Counted from the first letter of the stretch, positions 52,926-62,269 are shown. The stretch is DNA of 64,000 nucleotides from Korobacter sp963758505 (GCA_963758505.1 CAVWVJ010000001.1:1426001-1490000), one strand, 5' to 3'. Notes: generated by a model from the letters alone, not told the origin. Translations and numbers: made by a program.

Positions 52926-53372
52926 ATGCTGGCCATGCTGGTGCGAATCGCCATCTCGGTGCTGCTCCTGGCCTCCATGACCGTGGCCCAGGAAAAGCAA
53001 GGTCCTGTTGATACAAAGACAGAGAAGCCGACGAAGGTAAAGTCTGTGCCGGCGGTCGCATGGGCGGCTGAGCCCAAGTTGGACGTCGCTTCCATCTCCG
53101 GCGCTCTGTCGGTTTCCAACCAGACGGACACGGACCTCGATGAGACGGTGGTAGTGGTTGCGGTCAACGAGATCGGCAAGGCCTTCGCCATCGGTTATCA
53201 GCACTTCACCCTGCAGAGCCACAAACTCAATGTCCCGATTCCTTTCGGGCTGAAGCTTCCGCCGGGACGGTACATGGTTCACGCCGACGCCATCTCGGAG
53301 ATCCTCTCCAGCCACAAAGTCTTCCACTTCGGACTGCAGACCCCAGCGTCGTTCGTGATCACCGTAATTTAG
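52926..53372 (+). CDS. Small exported protein of unknown function
   Basis: About 148 residues: a signal peptide (LVRIAISVLLLASMTVAQ), a charged linker (EKQGPVDTKTEKPTKVKS), then one beta-rich domain (ISGALSVSNQTDTDLDETVVV, FTLQSHKLNVPIPFGLKLPPG, YMVHADAIS) that looks like an immunoglobulin-like fold. I recognise no family. ATG at MLAMLVRIA is chosen, with a second ATG three codons on. It stands alone before the decarboxylase gene. Confidence 0.65.
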   Translation: MLAMLVRIAISVLLLASMTVAQEKQGPVDTKTEKPTKVKSVPAVAWAAEPKLDVASISGALSVSNQTDTDLDETVVVVAVNEIGKAFAIGYQHFTLQSHKLNVPIPFGLKLPPGRYMVHADAISEILSSHKVFHFGLQTPASFVITVI

Positions 53373-53422
53373 CCTCGAAGCGCTCACCACATCGTATCGG
53401 CTTGGTTTGATAGGCTACCTTC

Positions 53423-54856
53423 ATGGACGACATGAAGCATGGCTTTCATATGACGCCGGATGAGTTTCGTGCGGCCGGGCGCGAGGTAGTGGACTGGGTC
53501 GCCAGTTATTTCGAACGGGTGGAGCAGCTGCCGGTTCTGTCTTCCGTGGCTCCGGGCGAAATCTATCGCGCACTGCCGGAGGAGCCGCCGCGTACGGGAG
53601 AACCGGTCACCGGGTTGCTGCCGCAGATCGATGCCAAGGTGCTGCCGGGGATCACGCATTGGCAGTCTCCGAAGTTTCACGCGTACTTTCCCTCCAATTC
53701 CTCGGGAGCCTCGATCCTCGGCGACCTCGTTTCGTCCGGGTTAGGCGTGCAGGGCATGTTGTGGGCGACCAGCCCTGCCTGTACCGAGGTCGAGATGAAG
53801 ATGCTCGACTGGCTGGTGCAGATGCTGGACCTGCCGCGGCACTTTCTCTCCAGCAGCAAAGGCGGGGGCGTGATCCAGGACTCTGCGTCGAGCGCATCGC
53901 TGTGCGCCATGCTGGCGGCACGGGAGCAGATCACCGACGGCCAGAGCAACGAAGAAGGTTGCCGCATGCCGCTGGTCGCGTACACGTCGTCGCAGGCGCA
54001 CTCCCACGTCGAGAAAGATGTAAAGGTCATCGGAGTCGGCAGCAAGAATCTGCGGCTGATTGAAGTGGACGAGAAATTCGCGATGCGTCCAGAGGCACTC
54101 GATCATGCGATTGCCGAGGACAAAGCAGCAGGGAAGATGCCGTTCTTCGTCTGCGCCACGATCGGCACCACCTCGAGCCTGGCGATGGACCCGATCCGGG
54201 CGATCGCCGAGGTCTGCCGGAAGCACGGTGTCTGGTTGCACGTAGATGCCGCGATGGCTGGCACCGCGGCGCTGTGCCCGGAGTTTCGCTGGACCCAGGA
54301 CGGAGTGGAGCTGGCCGACAGCTACGCCTTCAACCCCCACAAATGGATGTTTACCAACTTCGACTGCACGGCGTTTTACGTGAAGGACCGCCGGGCGCTG
54401 ATCAACAGCTTGAGCGTGGTTCCGGAATATCTGCGCAACCAGGCTTCGGAGCAGGGGGCCGTGATCGACTATCGCGACTGGCATGTGCCGCTCGGCCGCC
54501 GCTTCCGGGCGCTGAAGTTGTGGTTCGTGATTCGGCATTACGGAGTAGAAGGCTTGCAGTTCCACATCCGCCAGCATGTACAACTGGCGCAGGAGTTCGC
54601 GGCCTGGGTGAAAGCGGACGCACGTTTTGAGATCCTCGCGCCGCATCCGCTGAATTTGGTGTGTTTCCAGCTCAAGAGCGGCGATACCGCGAGCGAGCGC
54701 CTGTTGCAGCGGCTAAACGCCGGCGGCAAGCTCTTCATTTCCCATACAAAATTGAACGGCAAGTATGCGCTGCGCTTCTGCGTAGGGCAGACCCGCACGG
54801 AAAGACGGCACGTGGAAGACGCGTGGAAGGAGATTCGTACGCTCGCGGGCGAGTAG
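53423..54856 (+). CDS. Group II PLP-dependent amino acid decarboxylase (aromatic-L-amino-acid type)
   Basis: A 477-residue enzyme of the aromatic amino acid decarboxylase family. Seen: FRAAGREVVDWVASYFERVE, SPKFHAYFPSNSSGASILGD, SPACTEVEMKMLDWL, TSSQAHSHVEKDVKVIG with the cofactor-stacking histidine near residue 193, HVDAAMAGTAALCPEF with D275, and the PLP lysine K307 in AFNPHKWMFTNFDC. It would decarboxylate tyrosine, tryptophan or dopa-like substrates to amines; specificity is not readable. The length is typical. Confidence 0.93.
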   Translation: MDDMKHGFHMTPDEFRAAGREVVDWVASYFERVEQLPVLSSVAPGEIYRALPEEPPRTGEPVTGLLPQIDAKVLPGITHWQSPKFHAYFPSNSSGASILGDLVSSGLGVQGMLWATSPACTEVEMKMLDWLVQMLDLPRHFLSSSKGGGVIQDSASSASLCAMLAAREQITDGQSNEEGCRMPLVAYTSSQAHSHVEKDVKVIGVGSKNLRLIEVDEKFAMRPEALDHAIAEDKAAGKMPFFVCATIGTTSSLAMDPIRAIAEVCRKHGVWLHVDAAMAGTAALCPEFRWTQDGVELADSYAFNPHKWMFTNFDCTAFYVKDRRALINSLSVVPEYLRNQASEQGAVIDYRDWHVPLGRRFRALKLWFVIRHYGVEGLQFHIRQHVQLAQEFAAWVKADARFEILAPHPLNLVCFQLKSGDTASERLLQRLNAGGKLFISHTKLNGKYALRFCVGQTRTERRHVEDAWKEIRTLAGE

Positions 54857-54862
54857 GAGGAA

Positions 54863-55234
54863 CTACGACTTCAATCTCGGCGGGGGGATGGTCCTGTCTT
54901 CGACCTGTCCGGCGTTGGCATAAGAGAGTGCAATTCCGGCAAAGAGCATCAAGGCTAGGTTGGAGAGCGCCTGGTGGTCACTGATCTCCAGGCTTCCATA
55001 AGGTTCGAAGAGGAAGAGGGCAAACAGGGTGGTGGCGAGCACCGATCCTAAGATTCCCGCAAGCAGACCAAAGTAGCGTGCGCAGAGGATGATGACAACT
55101 AAGAAGACTACGGGGACGAGTACGGAACGAGGAGTTCCGCGCAGAAGAAGGATGAGAAGTGCGGCGACAAAGCCGCTGATAGCTGCGCCTAGCAACCAAC
55201 TGATTTTCTGTCCCTGTTTTATTCCGGTGGCCAC
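54863..55234 (-). CDS. DUF4118 (KdpD-like transmembrane) protein
   Basis: About 123 residues made almost wholly of four membrane helices: LLGAAISGFVAALLILLLRG, VLVPVVFLVVIILCARYFGLL, AGILGSVLATTLFALFLFEPYGSL and LSNLALMLFAGIALSYA. This is the DUF4118 four-helix module found in KdpD and other sensor kinases, but here it stands alone without a kinase. GTG is chosen as start because GGAG lies four to five bases upstream; the frame is open to a TTG 16 codons earlier. It converges on the decarboxylase gene. Confidence 0.8.
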   Translation of the reverse strand: MATGIKQGQKISWLLGAAISGFVAALLILLLRGTPRSVLVPVVFLVVIILCARYFGLLAGILGSVLATTLFALFLFEPYGSLEISDHQALSNLALMLFAGIALSYANAGQVEDRTIPPPRLKS

Positions 55235-55369
55235 GTTTCTCCGCCCAACGTTGCAGTGACGACAGCCTACCCAAGAATTCAAAGCTGCTCAATGGCACAT
55301 TGGCGCGATATTCGTTTTTCGGAAATCGAAGGGCCATCCCCTGGATTCCGCGCTCGCAGCGGATCTAGC

Positions 55370-55900
55370 CTAGGTGGTCTTGGGGGGTGGAAACTTACGA
55401 GAGGCGCCGGGGTTGCGCCGGACGATCTCGGCATTCAGCACCGCGGCAAAGGCTACCCATGCGGCGTAAGGCACAAAGCAGGCGGCCGCCATACGGTCCA
55501 CTTTGGCAGCAGTGGCAATGTACTTCACGATGGCGGCTTCCAGAGTGACTACATCCACCAAAGCGCGTACCGGACGATGTTCGCCAAAGAAAAGCTTCGT
55601 CCACTGGGCGTTGGAGAGTAGCTGGGCAGCCCATAGCTGTAAGGCGTGGGTACGCTGGTCGGAACTCTCGGCGGACCAAACCCGCCATCCGGACACGGCC
55701 ATGAGGCCATAAAGAGCGGTCCATACCACCGGGAATACTGCCTGAGGAGGATTGAAGCTGGGTTTGTCCAAGCGGTCGTACCAGAGGCGCGTACGCGCAT
55801 CCCGCGGCGAATATTGCGCCCCAAACCACGCCGCGCCCGCTACCGCCGCCGCGAATCCGCCCAGCGCGATGAGCGATTTGGTTTTCGCTGAATTCTTCAT
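55370..55900 (-). CDS. TspO/MBR-family membrane protein
   Basis: About 176 residues with five membrane helices. The translocator-protein signature is present: WYDRLDKPSFNPPQAVFPVVWTALYGLMAVSGWRVW, ALQLWAAQLLSNAQWTKLFFG, and AACFVPYAAWVAFAAVLNAEI at the C-terminus. TspO proteins bind porphyrins and lipids and respond to oxidative or light stress. The ATG at MKNSAKTKS has GGGAG upstream. Confidence 0.9.
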   Translation of the reverse strand: MKNSAKTKSLIALGGFAAAVAGAAWFGAQYSPRDARTRLWYDRLDKPSFNPPQAVFPVVWTALYGLMAVSGWRVWSAESSDQRTHALQLWAAQLLSNAQWTKLFFGEHRPVRALVDVVTLEAAIVKYIATAAKVDRMAAACFVPYAAWVAFAAVLNAEIVRRNPGASRKFPPPKTT

Positions 55901-56034
55901 GCAGCTCCCGTTCTCCATAAAGTTGTGCTTGCTAGGGTGCGTCGGGCGGCGCAAGTGTTGTACCTGATCGGGAATCGTTCTTCGATCGCGAGTCATCCAC
56001 TTAAAGTGCGCCGGAAATCCTCGAGGGAGACCGT

Positions 56035-57138
56035 TTGTTCTTCGTCATTATCCTATTGTTGTGGGCTGGGGCTCACGCCTATGTCATCGCCCGCCTTGGT
56101 TCGATTCCATTTATCGCCCAGCATGTACCGCCGCAGATCCTGGTGCCGGTCGTCGTTTTCCTGGGAGCGAGTTACATCCTCGCCCGCCTCATGGAGCATT
56201 TCGAGCTTGGGCGCGCGTCGCACGTACTCGAATACCTTGGCGCGAGCTGGGTCGGCATCTTTTTCGTAGTATTTGTCTGCTTTCTTGCCGCCGATGTGCT
56301 CACCGGCTTCGGGTTCCTGCTGCCAGGACTGGTGGTTCGCATAAGGACAGCGGCGCTGATCGTGGCAGCCGTTCTCGTGGGGATTGCCTATATCCAGGCT
56401 TGGCGTACCCCCGTGGTGACGGAATATGAGGTGGCGATGGGAGGCCTGCCTATGGCGGCCGACGGCACCGTGATGGTGGTTGCCAGCGACATGCACCTGG
56501 GAACCATGTTGGGCTCTCGCTGGGCCAGCCAGCGTATCGCCCAGTTCGAATCCCTCAAGCCTGATCTGCTGATCCTGGCCGGCGACATCTTCGAGGGCGA
56601 AGAGGAGACCCATGCGGGATGGCTTCCCGTAATTCGCCGATTCCGTGCGCCGTTAGGCGTGTTCGTAGTTACGGGAAACCACGAGTTCTATGCCGGGCCG
56701 GAGGCGATCCTCAAGCTCTTTCGCGAAGGCGGCCTGCGCGTTCTCCGCGACGAGCACGTGGAAGTGCTGCCCGGCCTGGTACTCGCGGGCGTCGATGACG
56801 TTTCGTTCCGCAAAGCAGGTCGTCACGATCAGGCCATCGCGATGGACCAGGCGTTTACCAACCGTCCGGCCGGCGCTACCGTATTCCTCTCGCATACCCC
56901 GGTGCTGGCCGAGCATGCCGCACAAATGGGCGCGGGGCTGATGCTCTCCGGCCATACCCACGAAGGGCAGATCTGGCCCTTCAAATACCTGGTGCGGATC
57001 GCGTTTCGCCTGCTCTCCGGGCGCTACGATGTCGACGGCATGACTGCTATCGTGGGACGCGGAACTGGTACCTGGGGGCCGCGGATGCGGCTATGGAAGC
57101 GCAGCGAAATTCTGCGCATCACCTTGCGATCGGCATAA
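56035..57138 (+). CDS. Membrane-anchored calcineurin-like metallophosphoesterase (YaeI/YkuE type)
   Basis: A 367-residue protein with three to four N-terminal membrane helices (1-120) and a cytosolic or periplasmic phosphoesterase domain (about 145-367). All five metal motifs are present: VASDMHLG, LLILAGDIFEG, VVTGNHEFYAG, VFLSHTP and MLSGHTHEGQ. Related YkuE/LpxG-type enzymes act on lipid or UDP-sugar phosphates. The start is TTG with GAGGGAGA upstream. It converges on the frameshifted membrane protein gene. Confidence 0.9.
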   Translation: MFFVIILLLWAGAHAYVIARLGSIPFIAQHVPPQILVPVVVFLGASYILARLMEHFELGRASHVLEYLGASWVGIFFVVFVCFLAADVLTGFGFLLPGLVVRIRTAALIVAAVLVGIAYIQAWRTPVVTEYEVAMGGLPMAADGTVMVVASDMHLGTMLGSRWASQRIAQFESLKPDLLILAGDIFEGEEETHAGWLPVIRRFRAPLGVFVVTGNHEFYAGPEAILKLFREGGLRVLRDEHVEVLPGLVLAGVDDVSFRKAGRHDQAIAMDQAFTNRPAGATVFLSHTPVLAEHAAQMGAGLMLSGHTHEGQIWPFKYLVRIAFRLLSGRYDVDGMTAIVGRGTGTWGPRMRLWKRSEILRITLRSA

Positions 57139-57147
57139 CTTCCGCGA

Positions 57148-57895
57148 TCAATGCCGCACCATTGCCTGGATGGCGCCGGCGAAGGCATGCCACCCGTGGG
57201 TCATTCCGATCGGGACGCTGAGTTCACCGAGGATCACCAGCCACAATCCACCCCAAAGAGTCGCCGGATGGATCTTGCGGATCGACCAGAGGTCATAGGT
57301 CATCAGCATCGCGACCAGGATCCACATAAAAAATCCGCCAAGATACGGATGGTTGGTAATCGCCGCAAACGGCGGCCGTCCGGTAGGTGCGTCCATGAGC
57401 GCGATGGTTGCGAGCAGAAGCAGCCGTTTGTGCGCTGCGGCGCTGAACCGCTCGCGATACCCAAAGAAAATCAACCCCGCGAAGATCACAATGTCGAAGA
57501 TCGGAATGGCGTAGAAGGTCAGCGGATCGAGGCCGGGCACTTGGAAGTTACGCGAGAGGGAATTGGTCGCGGCCGCCAGGCCGATGGCAACCATGAGGCA
57601 CGCCAACCCGAAGGTCCACAGCCCCAGCTTGCGGTGGATGGCGACGTTGCCCGAAGCCACCAGCGAGGTCTGCACGATGAATAACAGGATCCACGCGGAA
57701 AACAGCGCGCCGTGGACGTGAATGATCGGGCTCGGCAGGTGGGCGCGGAACATGCCGGCTAGGAAATAAGTGCGCGCGAATCCAACCAGCACGATGCCCA
57801 AGCATGAGGACCGCCATGCTGGAGAAAAAGACCTTGTCGTAACGGCGTCCGGGGAGGGTGGGAACCAGGCGAGCCGCTGCGGCGGATGTGGCCAT
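57148..57895 (-). pseudogene. Multi-span membrane protein, interrupted by a +1 frameshift
   Basis: The gene should start at the ATG 57895 (MATSAAAARLVPTLPG), with AAGGAGC upstream. After SSMAVLML the frame gives HRAGWIRAH and loses similarity; the next frame resumes with GIVLVGFARTYFLAGMF and runs to the stop. One extra base in ATGCTTGGGC (plus-strand 57799-57802) accounts for it. The joined protein is about 248 residues with seven hydrophobic segments and motifs IIHVHGALFSAW, VAIHRKLGLWTFGL and NHPYLGGFFMW. Histidines at the helix ends could bind haem or metal. Family not recognised. Confidence 0.72.
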
Positions 57896-57995
57896 CGATT
57901 GCTCCTTGTTGTGCGGTAATGCGTAGAGAGGCCCGGGGAGTTGCGGGGCATTCTATGACACTTCCGGAGCCCTGAACAGAAGAGACCGTGGTGGG

Positions 57996-58973
57996 CTATT
58001 TGGGCGGAGGGTTCGAGGGCGCCTCCGGCGCCTTGCCTTCGTTGGAAGCGGCGGCCGGCTCGGTCCCGAAGTACTTGCCATTCAGGCTGATTGCGTGCTG
58101 TTGCTTCAGGGTCTCCAGCTCGCTCTTGACCCGCGCTGCCTGGAGGGCGCTTACGATCTGCGCGCGCGCCTCCGCCAGGGGTATGGTCGAGATTGCGACG
58201 GCCTTATACACGACGAAGGCGTGGCCTTCGGCGAACGCGGGCGAGCATTCTCCGGGCTTCAGATCGAAGAGCCCTTGCTCGTCCGCTGGAAACGTGGCTG
58301 GCCGCCGGTCCTTCAAATCCGCCGGTGCCGTAACTTCGTGGCCGGAGCGCTGATCGGCCTCCGCCTCTAACTTCCCGGGATCTTCTCCCGCCGAGCATCG
58401 CGAGCGAATCGTTTCCGCGAACGCTTTGTCCTGTTCCGGCGGCTCTCCCGTCGGGTCTTTCGTGGGAATGTCGATCTTCAGGAACTCGGCCTGTTTGTAG
58501 TCACGAAGGTGCTGCTGATAGAAAGTGTCAACGTCGGTATCGGAGATCGCCGCATCCTGCTTCATGGTTCGCGAGAGCAGCAGGTTGGCCAGCAGCCGCA
58601 TCTGCTCCAGCCGTATCAATTCGTGGACCTGCGGATCTCTGGGAAGGCCGCGCTTTCGGGCTTCGTCGGCGAGAATGATGATCTGTCCGAGGGCTTCCGC
58701 AAGTTTCTGGCGGGATTGCGGGGTACTGTTGGGGTCAACGGCAGCGACAAGGTCTTCGAATTCCTGCCGGGTCACTCCGCGGACGCAGTCGCGCACCGCG
58801 AATTCTCCGGGAGGCGTCTGGCACGCGCCGGTGATGACGATCACCATGTCGTCGGGTGCGACCTGCGCCTGTACGGGCGGCGGTTTCTTCGTGGGCGGCT
58901 TCTTTGCCGTATTCTGGGCAAGCGCAGTTCCGGCCAGTAACAGCAGAACGGCACAAGGCAGAAAGCGCGACAA
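57996..58973 (-). CDS. Exported peptidyl-prolyl isomerase (parvulin/SurA-like)
   Basis: A 325-residue protein with a signal peptide (CAVLLLLAGTALAQ) and a Lys/Pro linker. A SurA N-domain-like helical region (60-160; RQEFEDLVAAVDPN, QMRLLANLLLSRTMKQDAAISDTDV) precedes a parvulin-like domain (about 165-280; AEFLKIDIPTKD, DLKPGECSPAFAEGHAFVVYKAV). The parvulin core is weak, so catalysis is uncertain; chaperone action on outer-membrane proteins is likely. The start is TTG with GGAGG five bases upstream. Confidence 0.85.
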   Translation of the reverse strand: MSRFLPCAVLLLLAGTALAQNTAKKPPTKKPPPVQAQVAPDDMVIVITGACQTPPGEFAVRDCVRGVTRQEFEDLVAAVDPNSTPQSRQKLAEALGQIIILADEARKRGLPRDPQVHELIRLEQMRLLANLLLSRTMKQDAAISDTDVDTFYQQHLRDYKQAEFLKIDIPTKDPTGEPPEQDKAFAETIRSRCSAGEDPGKLEAEADQRSGHEVTAPADLKDRRPATFPADEQGLFDLKPGECSPAFAEGHAFVVYKAVAISTIPLAEARAQIVSALQAARVKSELETLKQQHAISLNGKYFGTEPAAASNEGKAPEAPSNPPPK

Positions 58974-59060
58974 CCGGGCCTCCGATCAACTCGAAATCCT
59001 AGCACAGGAGCTTCGTTTCCTCGTTGGCGCGACTCGCGGCCAGGGGCGATAATCATTCGC

Positions 59061-60518
59061 ATGGCGGATCTCCAGACAGAACCCATCGCATCGCCCGACC
59101 GCTTCGAGTTCGGAGTGGAAGCGATGCGCCGCGACAAGAAAACCGTCGCGTTGCGTTCGGTCTTCGCCGCCCTGTTCATCACCACCCTTAAAGTGGTTGT
59201 CGGTATCTACACCGGCAGCTTGGGAATCCTTTCTGAGGCCGCGCACTCCGGGCTCGACCTCATCGCCGCCGTCATCACCTTTATGTCGGTACGCGTCTCG
59301 GACAAACCGGCCGACGCCGACCACCAGTTCGGCCATGGCAAGGTGGAGAACTTTTCCGCCTTCATCGAGACCGGCCTTCTGCTGCTGACCTGCGTCTGGA
59401 TCGTCTATGAGGCCTGCAAGCGCCTGTTCTTCCAGACGGTCGAGATTCGCCCGAGCCTCTGGGCGTTTGCCGTGATGTTCACATCGATCCTTATCGATCT
59501 ATGGCGCTCGCGCCAGCTCAAGCGCATTGCGGACCGGTACGACAGCCAGGCGCTCCAGGCCGATGCGCTGCACTTCAGCACCGACGTGTGGTCGAGCTCG
59601 GTCGTCATCGTCGGCCTGGTCATCGTGGCCTATGCCGAGCGGACGCGGCACCCGGGATTGCTGCGCGCTGACCCGATTGCCGCGCTGTTCGTTGCCGTGA
59701 TCGTGGTGTGGGTTTCCTGGCGGCTGGCGCGGCAGACGATCGACGCCCTGCTCGATGCGGCTCCGGCCGGCGCCCGCGCCCAGATCATCAGCCACGTTAC
59801 GGCGGTGCAAGGCGTTCTCGAGATCGAGCGCGTGCGCATTCGCCGCGCCGGCAACCACTATTTCGTGGACCTCAATATCGCGCTTTCGCGCCAGGTTACC
59901 TTTCAGCGCTCCGGCCTGGTGGCGGACGCTGCTCGCCAGGCGGTACGCCAGGTGCTGCCCGAAGCGGATGTCGATGTGATCGCTATTCCGCGCGCCGCTC
60001 ACGAAGAAAACATGTTCGACCAGATCCGCGGCGTGGCCACCCGCAACAACTGGTATGTGCACGACATCAGCATCCAGGAGATCGACGGCAAGCTTCACGT
60101 CGAGCAACATGTGGAGTTGGACGAACAGCTCACCATGATGCAGGCGCACGACCTGGTCACGCGGCTGGAAGCCGAGATCAGGGAAGAGGTGCACGAGATC
60201 TCCTCGATTCTCACCCACATCGAGAGCGAGCCGGCGCGCATCGAACACACCCAGCGCATCGTTCGCGAGCCAGCCCTTGAGAAACAGCTTCTGGCGATCG
60301 CTTCGCGCTTCCATGAAATTCATGACATGCACGAAATCATCTTCAAGCGGGTAAGCGGCAAGCTCTACGTCTCCTGCCACTGCACCTTCGACGACGTCAT
60401 GCCCCTCTCGCGGGTGCACGAAGTCCAGACCGAGCTGGAGATCGCTTTCAAACACGCGCACCCGGAGCTCTTCCGCGTACTGATCCATCCCGAACCCGAC
60501 ACCGATGCGAAGCGATAG
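59061..60518 (+). CDS. Cation diffusion facilitator with doubled C-terminal region
   Basis: A 485-residue metal-proton antiporter of the CDF family, exporting Zn, Fe or similar. Six membrane helices span about 35-230. The transport site uses H62/D66 (AAHSGLDL) and H171/D175 (HFSTDVWSS). The first cytoplasmic domain (about 235-310) is the usual ZT dimer (IERVRIRRAGNHYFVDLNI). It is followed by about 170 extra residues with two repeats of similar pattern (VHDISIQEIDGKLHVEQHVEL and HEIIFKRVSGKLYVSCHCTF), so the tail seems triplicated. Typical CDFs have about 300 residues. It is cotranscribed with an OsmC gene nine bases downstream. Confidence 0.9.
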   Translation: MADLQTEPIASPDRFEFGVEAMRRDKKTVALRSVFAALFITTLKVVVGIYTGSLGILSEAAHSGLDLIAAVITFMSVRVSDKPADADHQFGHGKVENFSAFIETGLLLLTCVWIVYEACKRLFFQTVEIRPSLWAFAVMFTSILIDLWRSRQLKRIADRYDSQALQADALHFSTDVWSSSVVIVGLVIVAYAERTRHPGLLRADPIAALFVAVIVVWVSWRLARQTIDALLDAAPAGARAQIISHVTAVQGVLEIERVRIRRAGNHYFVDLNIALSRQVTFQRSGLVADAARQAVRQVLPEADVDVIAIPRAAHEENMFDQIRGVATRNNWYVHDISIQEIDGKLHVEQHVELDEQLTMMQAHDLVTRLEAEIREEVHEISSILTHIESEPARIEHTQRIVREPALEKQLLAIASRFHEIHDMHEIIFKRVSGKLYVSCHCTFDDVMPLSRVHEVQTELEIAFKHAHPELFRVLIHPEPDTDAKR

Positions 60519-60527
60519 AAAGGATCT

Positions 60528-60941
60528 ATGGAAGCCCGCGTGAAATGGATCGAGGACGAGCGCATGAGCGCCGTCGCCAGCAGCGGACACGCCGTCATCA
60601 TGGACGCTAGCGACCCCAAGCAGGGAAGCAGCCCGCTGGAATATGTCCTGATGGGGCTGTGCGGCTGTACGGCTACCGATGTCGTTTCCATTCTCAAGAA
60701 GAAACGCGAGCCCTTCACCTCCCTCGAGGTGAGCGCGGTCGCCGAGCGCGCCGATACGCACCCGAAGGTCTTCACCCGAATCGCGCTTCTCTATAAAGTC
60801 GAAGGCACGGTTTCGCGGAAGTCCGTGGAAGATGCGGTGCGCCTCTCGAAAGAGAAATACTGTTCCGTCTCCGCCATGCTCGCCAAGACCGCCGAGATCA
60901 CTACGGCGATCGCCCTGAGCTCAGAGAAAACGGGGAAGTAA
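60528..60941 (+). CDS. OsmC/YhfA-family redox protein
   Basis: A 137-residue OsmC-fold protein: MEARVKWIEDERMSAVASSG, then SSPLEYVLMGLCGCTATDVVSILKK with the reactive cysteines in LCGCT, and LSKEKYCSVSAMLAKTAEI with the second conserved cysteine. The C-x-C in place of a single Cys is notable. It follows the CDF transporter by nine bases in the same operon. The substrate is not known. Confidence 0.9.
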   Translation: MEARVKWIEDERMSAVASSGHAVIMDASDPKQGSSPLEYVLMGLCGCTATDVVSILKKKREPFTSLEVSAVAERADTHPKVFTRIALLYKVEGTVSRKSVEDAVRLSKEKYCSVSAMLAKTAEITTAIALSSEKTGK

Positions 60942-61025
60942 GCACTGTCACAGCCTTCGATGCCGTTCGTCACAGCCCGCCGCAAGTCTTTGGGGCAGGA
61001 TGCAGACTGCCGCTCTGTGGGCGCT

Positions 61026-61043
61026 ATTGTCTAGTTCGACAAT
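61026..61043. promoter_or_regulatory. Inverted repeat upstream of the aminotransferase gene
   Basis: ATTGTC and GACAAT separated by six bases form a symmetric 18-base site 27 bases before the GTG start. It overlaps where a promoter would lie, so it could be an operator; the binding protein is unknown. Confidence 0.35.
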
Positions 61044-61069
61044 AGGTTTCGCTTATCGGAGGTATAATC

Positions 61070-62269
61070 GTGAGTTTGCTTATGACAGCCACTACTACTG
61101 AACTGCATCTTGCGCGCCGCATGGCACGCCTCGGTACCGAAACCGCCTTCGAAGTGTTAGTTCGCGCTCGCGCTCTCGAAGCGCAGGGCAAAGACATCAT
61201 TCACCTGGAAATCGGCGAGCCCGACTTTGACACGCCTCGCAACGTTGTCGAGGCCGGCATCGATGCGCTTAACCAGGGATTCACCCACTATGGTCCGTCG
61301 GCCGGCTTGCCCGTCCTGCGTCAGGCGATCGCCGACGAAATCTCCGCCACTCGCGGCGTGAAGGTAACGCCCGAAGAGGTCGTTGTGGTGCCCGGCGGCA
61401 AGCCGATCATCTTCTTCACCATGCTGGCGCTGGCGGATGAAGGCGACGAGATCATCTATCCGAATCCCGGCTTCCCGATCTACGAGTCGATGATCAACTT
61501 CGTCGGCGCAAAAGCTGTGCCGATCCAGCTCCGCGAGTCGCGCGATTTCCGGCTCGACGTCAACGAGCTCAAGAAACTGATCACCGGTCGCACCAAGCTC
61601 ATCATCCTCAATTCGCCGCAGAACCCCACCGGCGGCGTGCTCACCAAGCAGGACATCGCCGATATTGCCGAGGCCATTGGCGATCGCGACATCATGGTCC
61701 TGAGCGACGAGATCTACAGCCGCCTTCTCTTCCAGGGCGAGCATCACTCGATCATGTCAGTGCCCGGATTCAAAGAGCGCACCATCCTGCTCGATGGCTT
61801 CTCCAAGACCTGGGCGATGACCGGATGGCGCATGGGTTATGGCGTGATGCGCGCCGACCTCGCGGCCCACATCGCGCGGCTCGCCACCAATTCTGTCTCC
61901 TGCACCGCGAGCTTTACGCAGATGGCGGGCGTCGAGGCGATCAAAGGCGACCAGTCGTCGGTGGTGAAGATGAACCAGGCATTCCTCGAGCGCCGCGATT
62001 TCTTCATCGAGCGCGTAAACCGGATCAAGGGCTTCAGCTGCCGCTCTCCACACGGTGCCTTCTACACCTTTCCGAATATCACCAAGACAGGATGGCCGTC
62101 GAAGAAACTTGCCGATGCTCTGCTCGAAGAGGCAGGCGTGGCCGCGCTCTCCGGGACCGCCTTCGGCGCCTTTGGGGAGGGCTACCTGCGCTTCTCCATC
62201 GCCAACTCGATCGAGAACATCGCTAAGGCGCTTGATCGCGTGGACGAGTGGACGAAGAAGCGGCTGTAA
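61070..62269 (+). CDS. Class I/II pyridoxal-phosphate aminotransferase
   Basis: A 399-residue fold-type I aminotransferase, aspartate/alanine type. Seen: IIHLEIGEPDFDTPRNVVEAG, THYGPSAGLPVLRQAIADE, the NSPQNPTGGVL asparagine motif, LSDEIYSRLLF with the PLP aspartate and tyrosine, the PLP lysine K246 in DGFSKTWAMTGWRMGY, and the terminal arginine segment GYLRFSIANS. It is probably an aspartate or alanine aminotransferase; which one cannot be read. The GTG start has GGAGG seven bases upstream. A terminator follows. Confidence 0.94.
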   Translation: MSLLMTATTTELHLARRMARLGTETAFEVLVRARALEAQGKDIIHLEIGEPDFDTPRNVVEAGIDALNQGFTHYGPSAGLPVLRQAIADEISATRGVKVTPEEVVVVPGGKPIIFFTMLALADEGDEIIYPNPGFPIYESMINFVGAKAVPIQLRESRDFRLDVNELKKLITGRTKLIILNSPQNPTGGVLTKQDIADIAEAIGDRDIMVLSDEIYSRLLFQGEHHSIMSVPGFKERTILLDGFSKTWAMTGWRMGYGVMRADLAAHIARLATNSVSCTASFTQMAGVEAIKGDQSSVVKMNQAFLERRDFFIERVNRIKGFSCRSPHGAFYTFPNITKTGWPSKKLADALLEEAGVAALSGTAFGAFGEGYLRFSIANSIENIAKALDRVDEWTKKRL

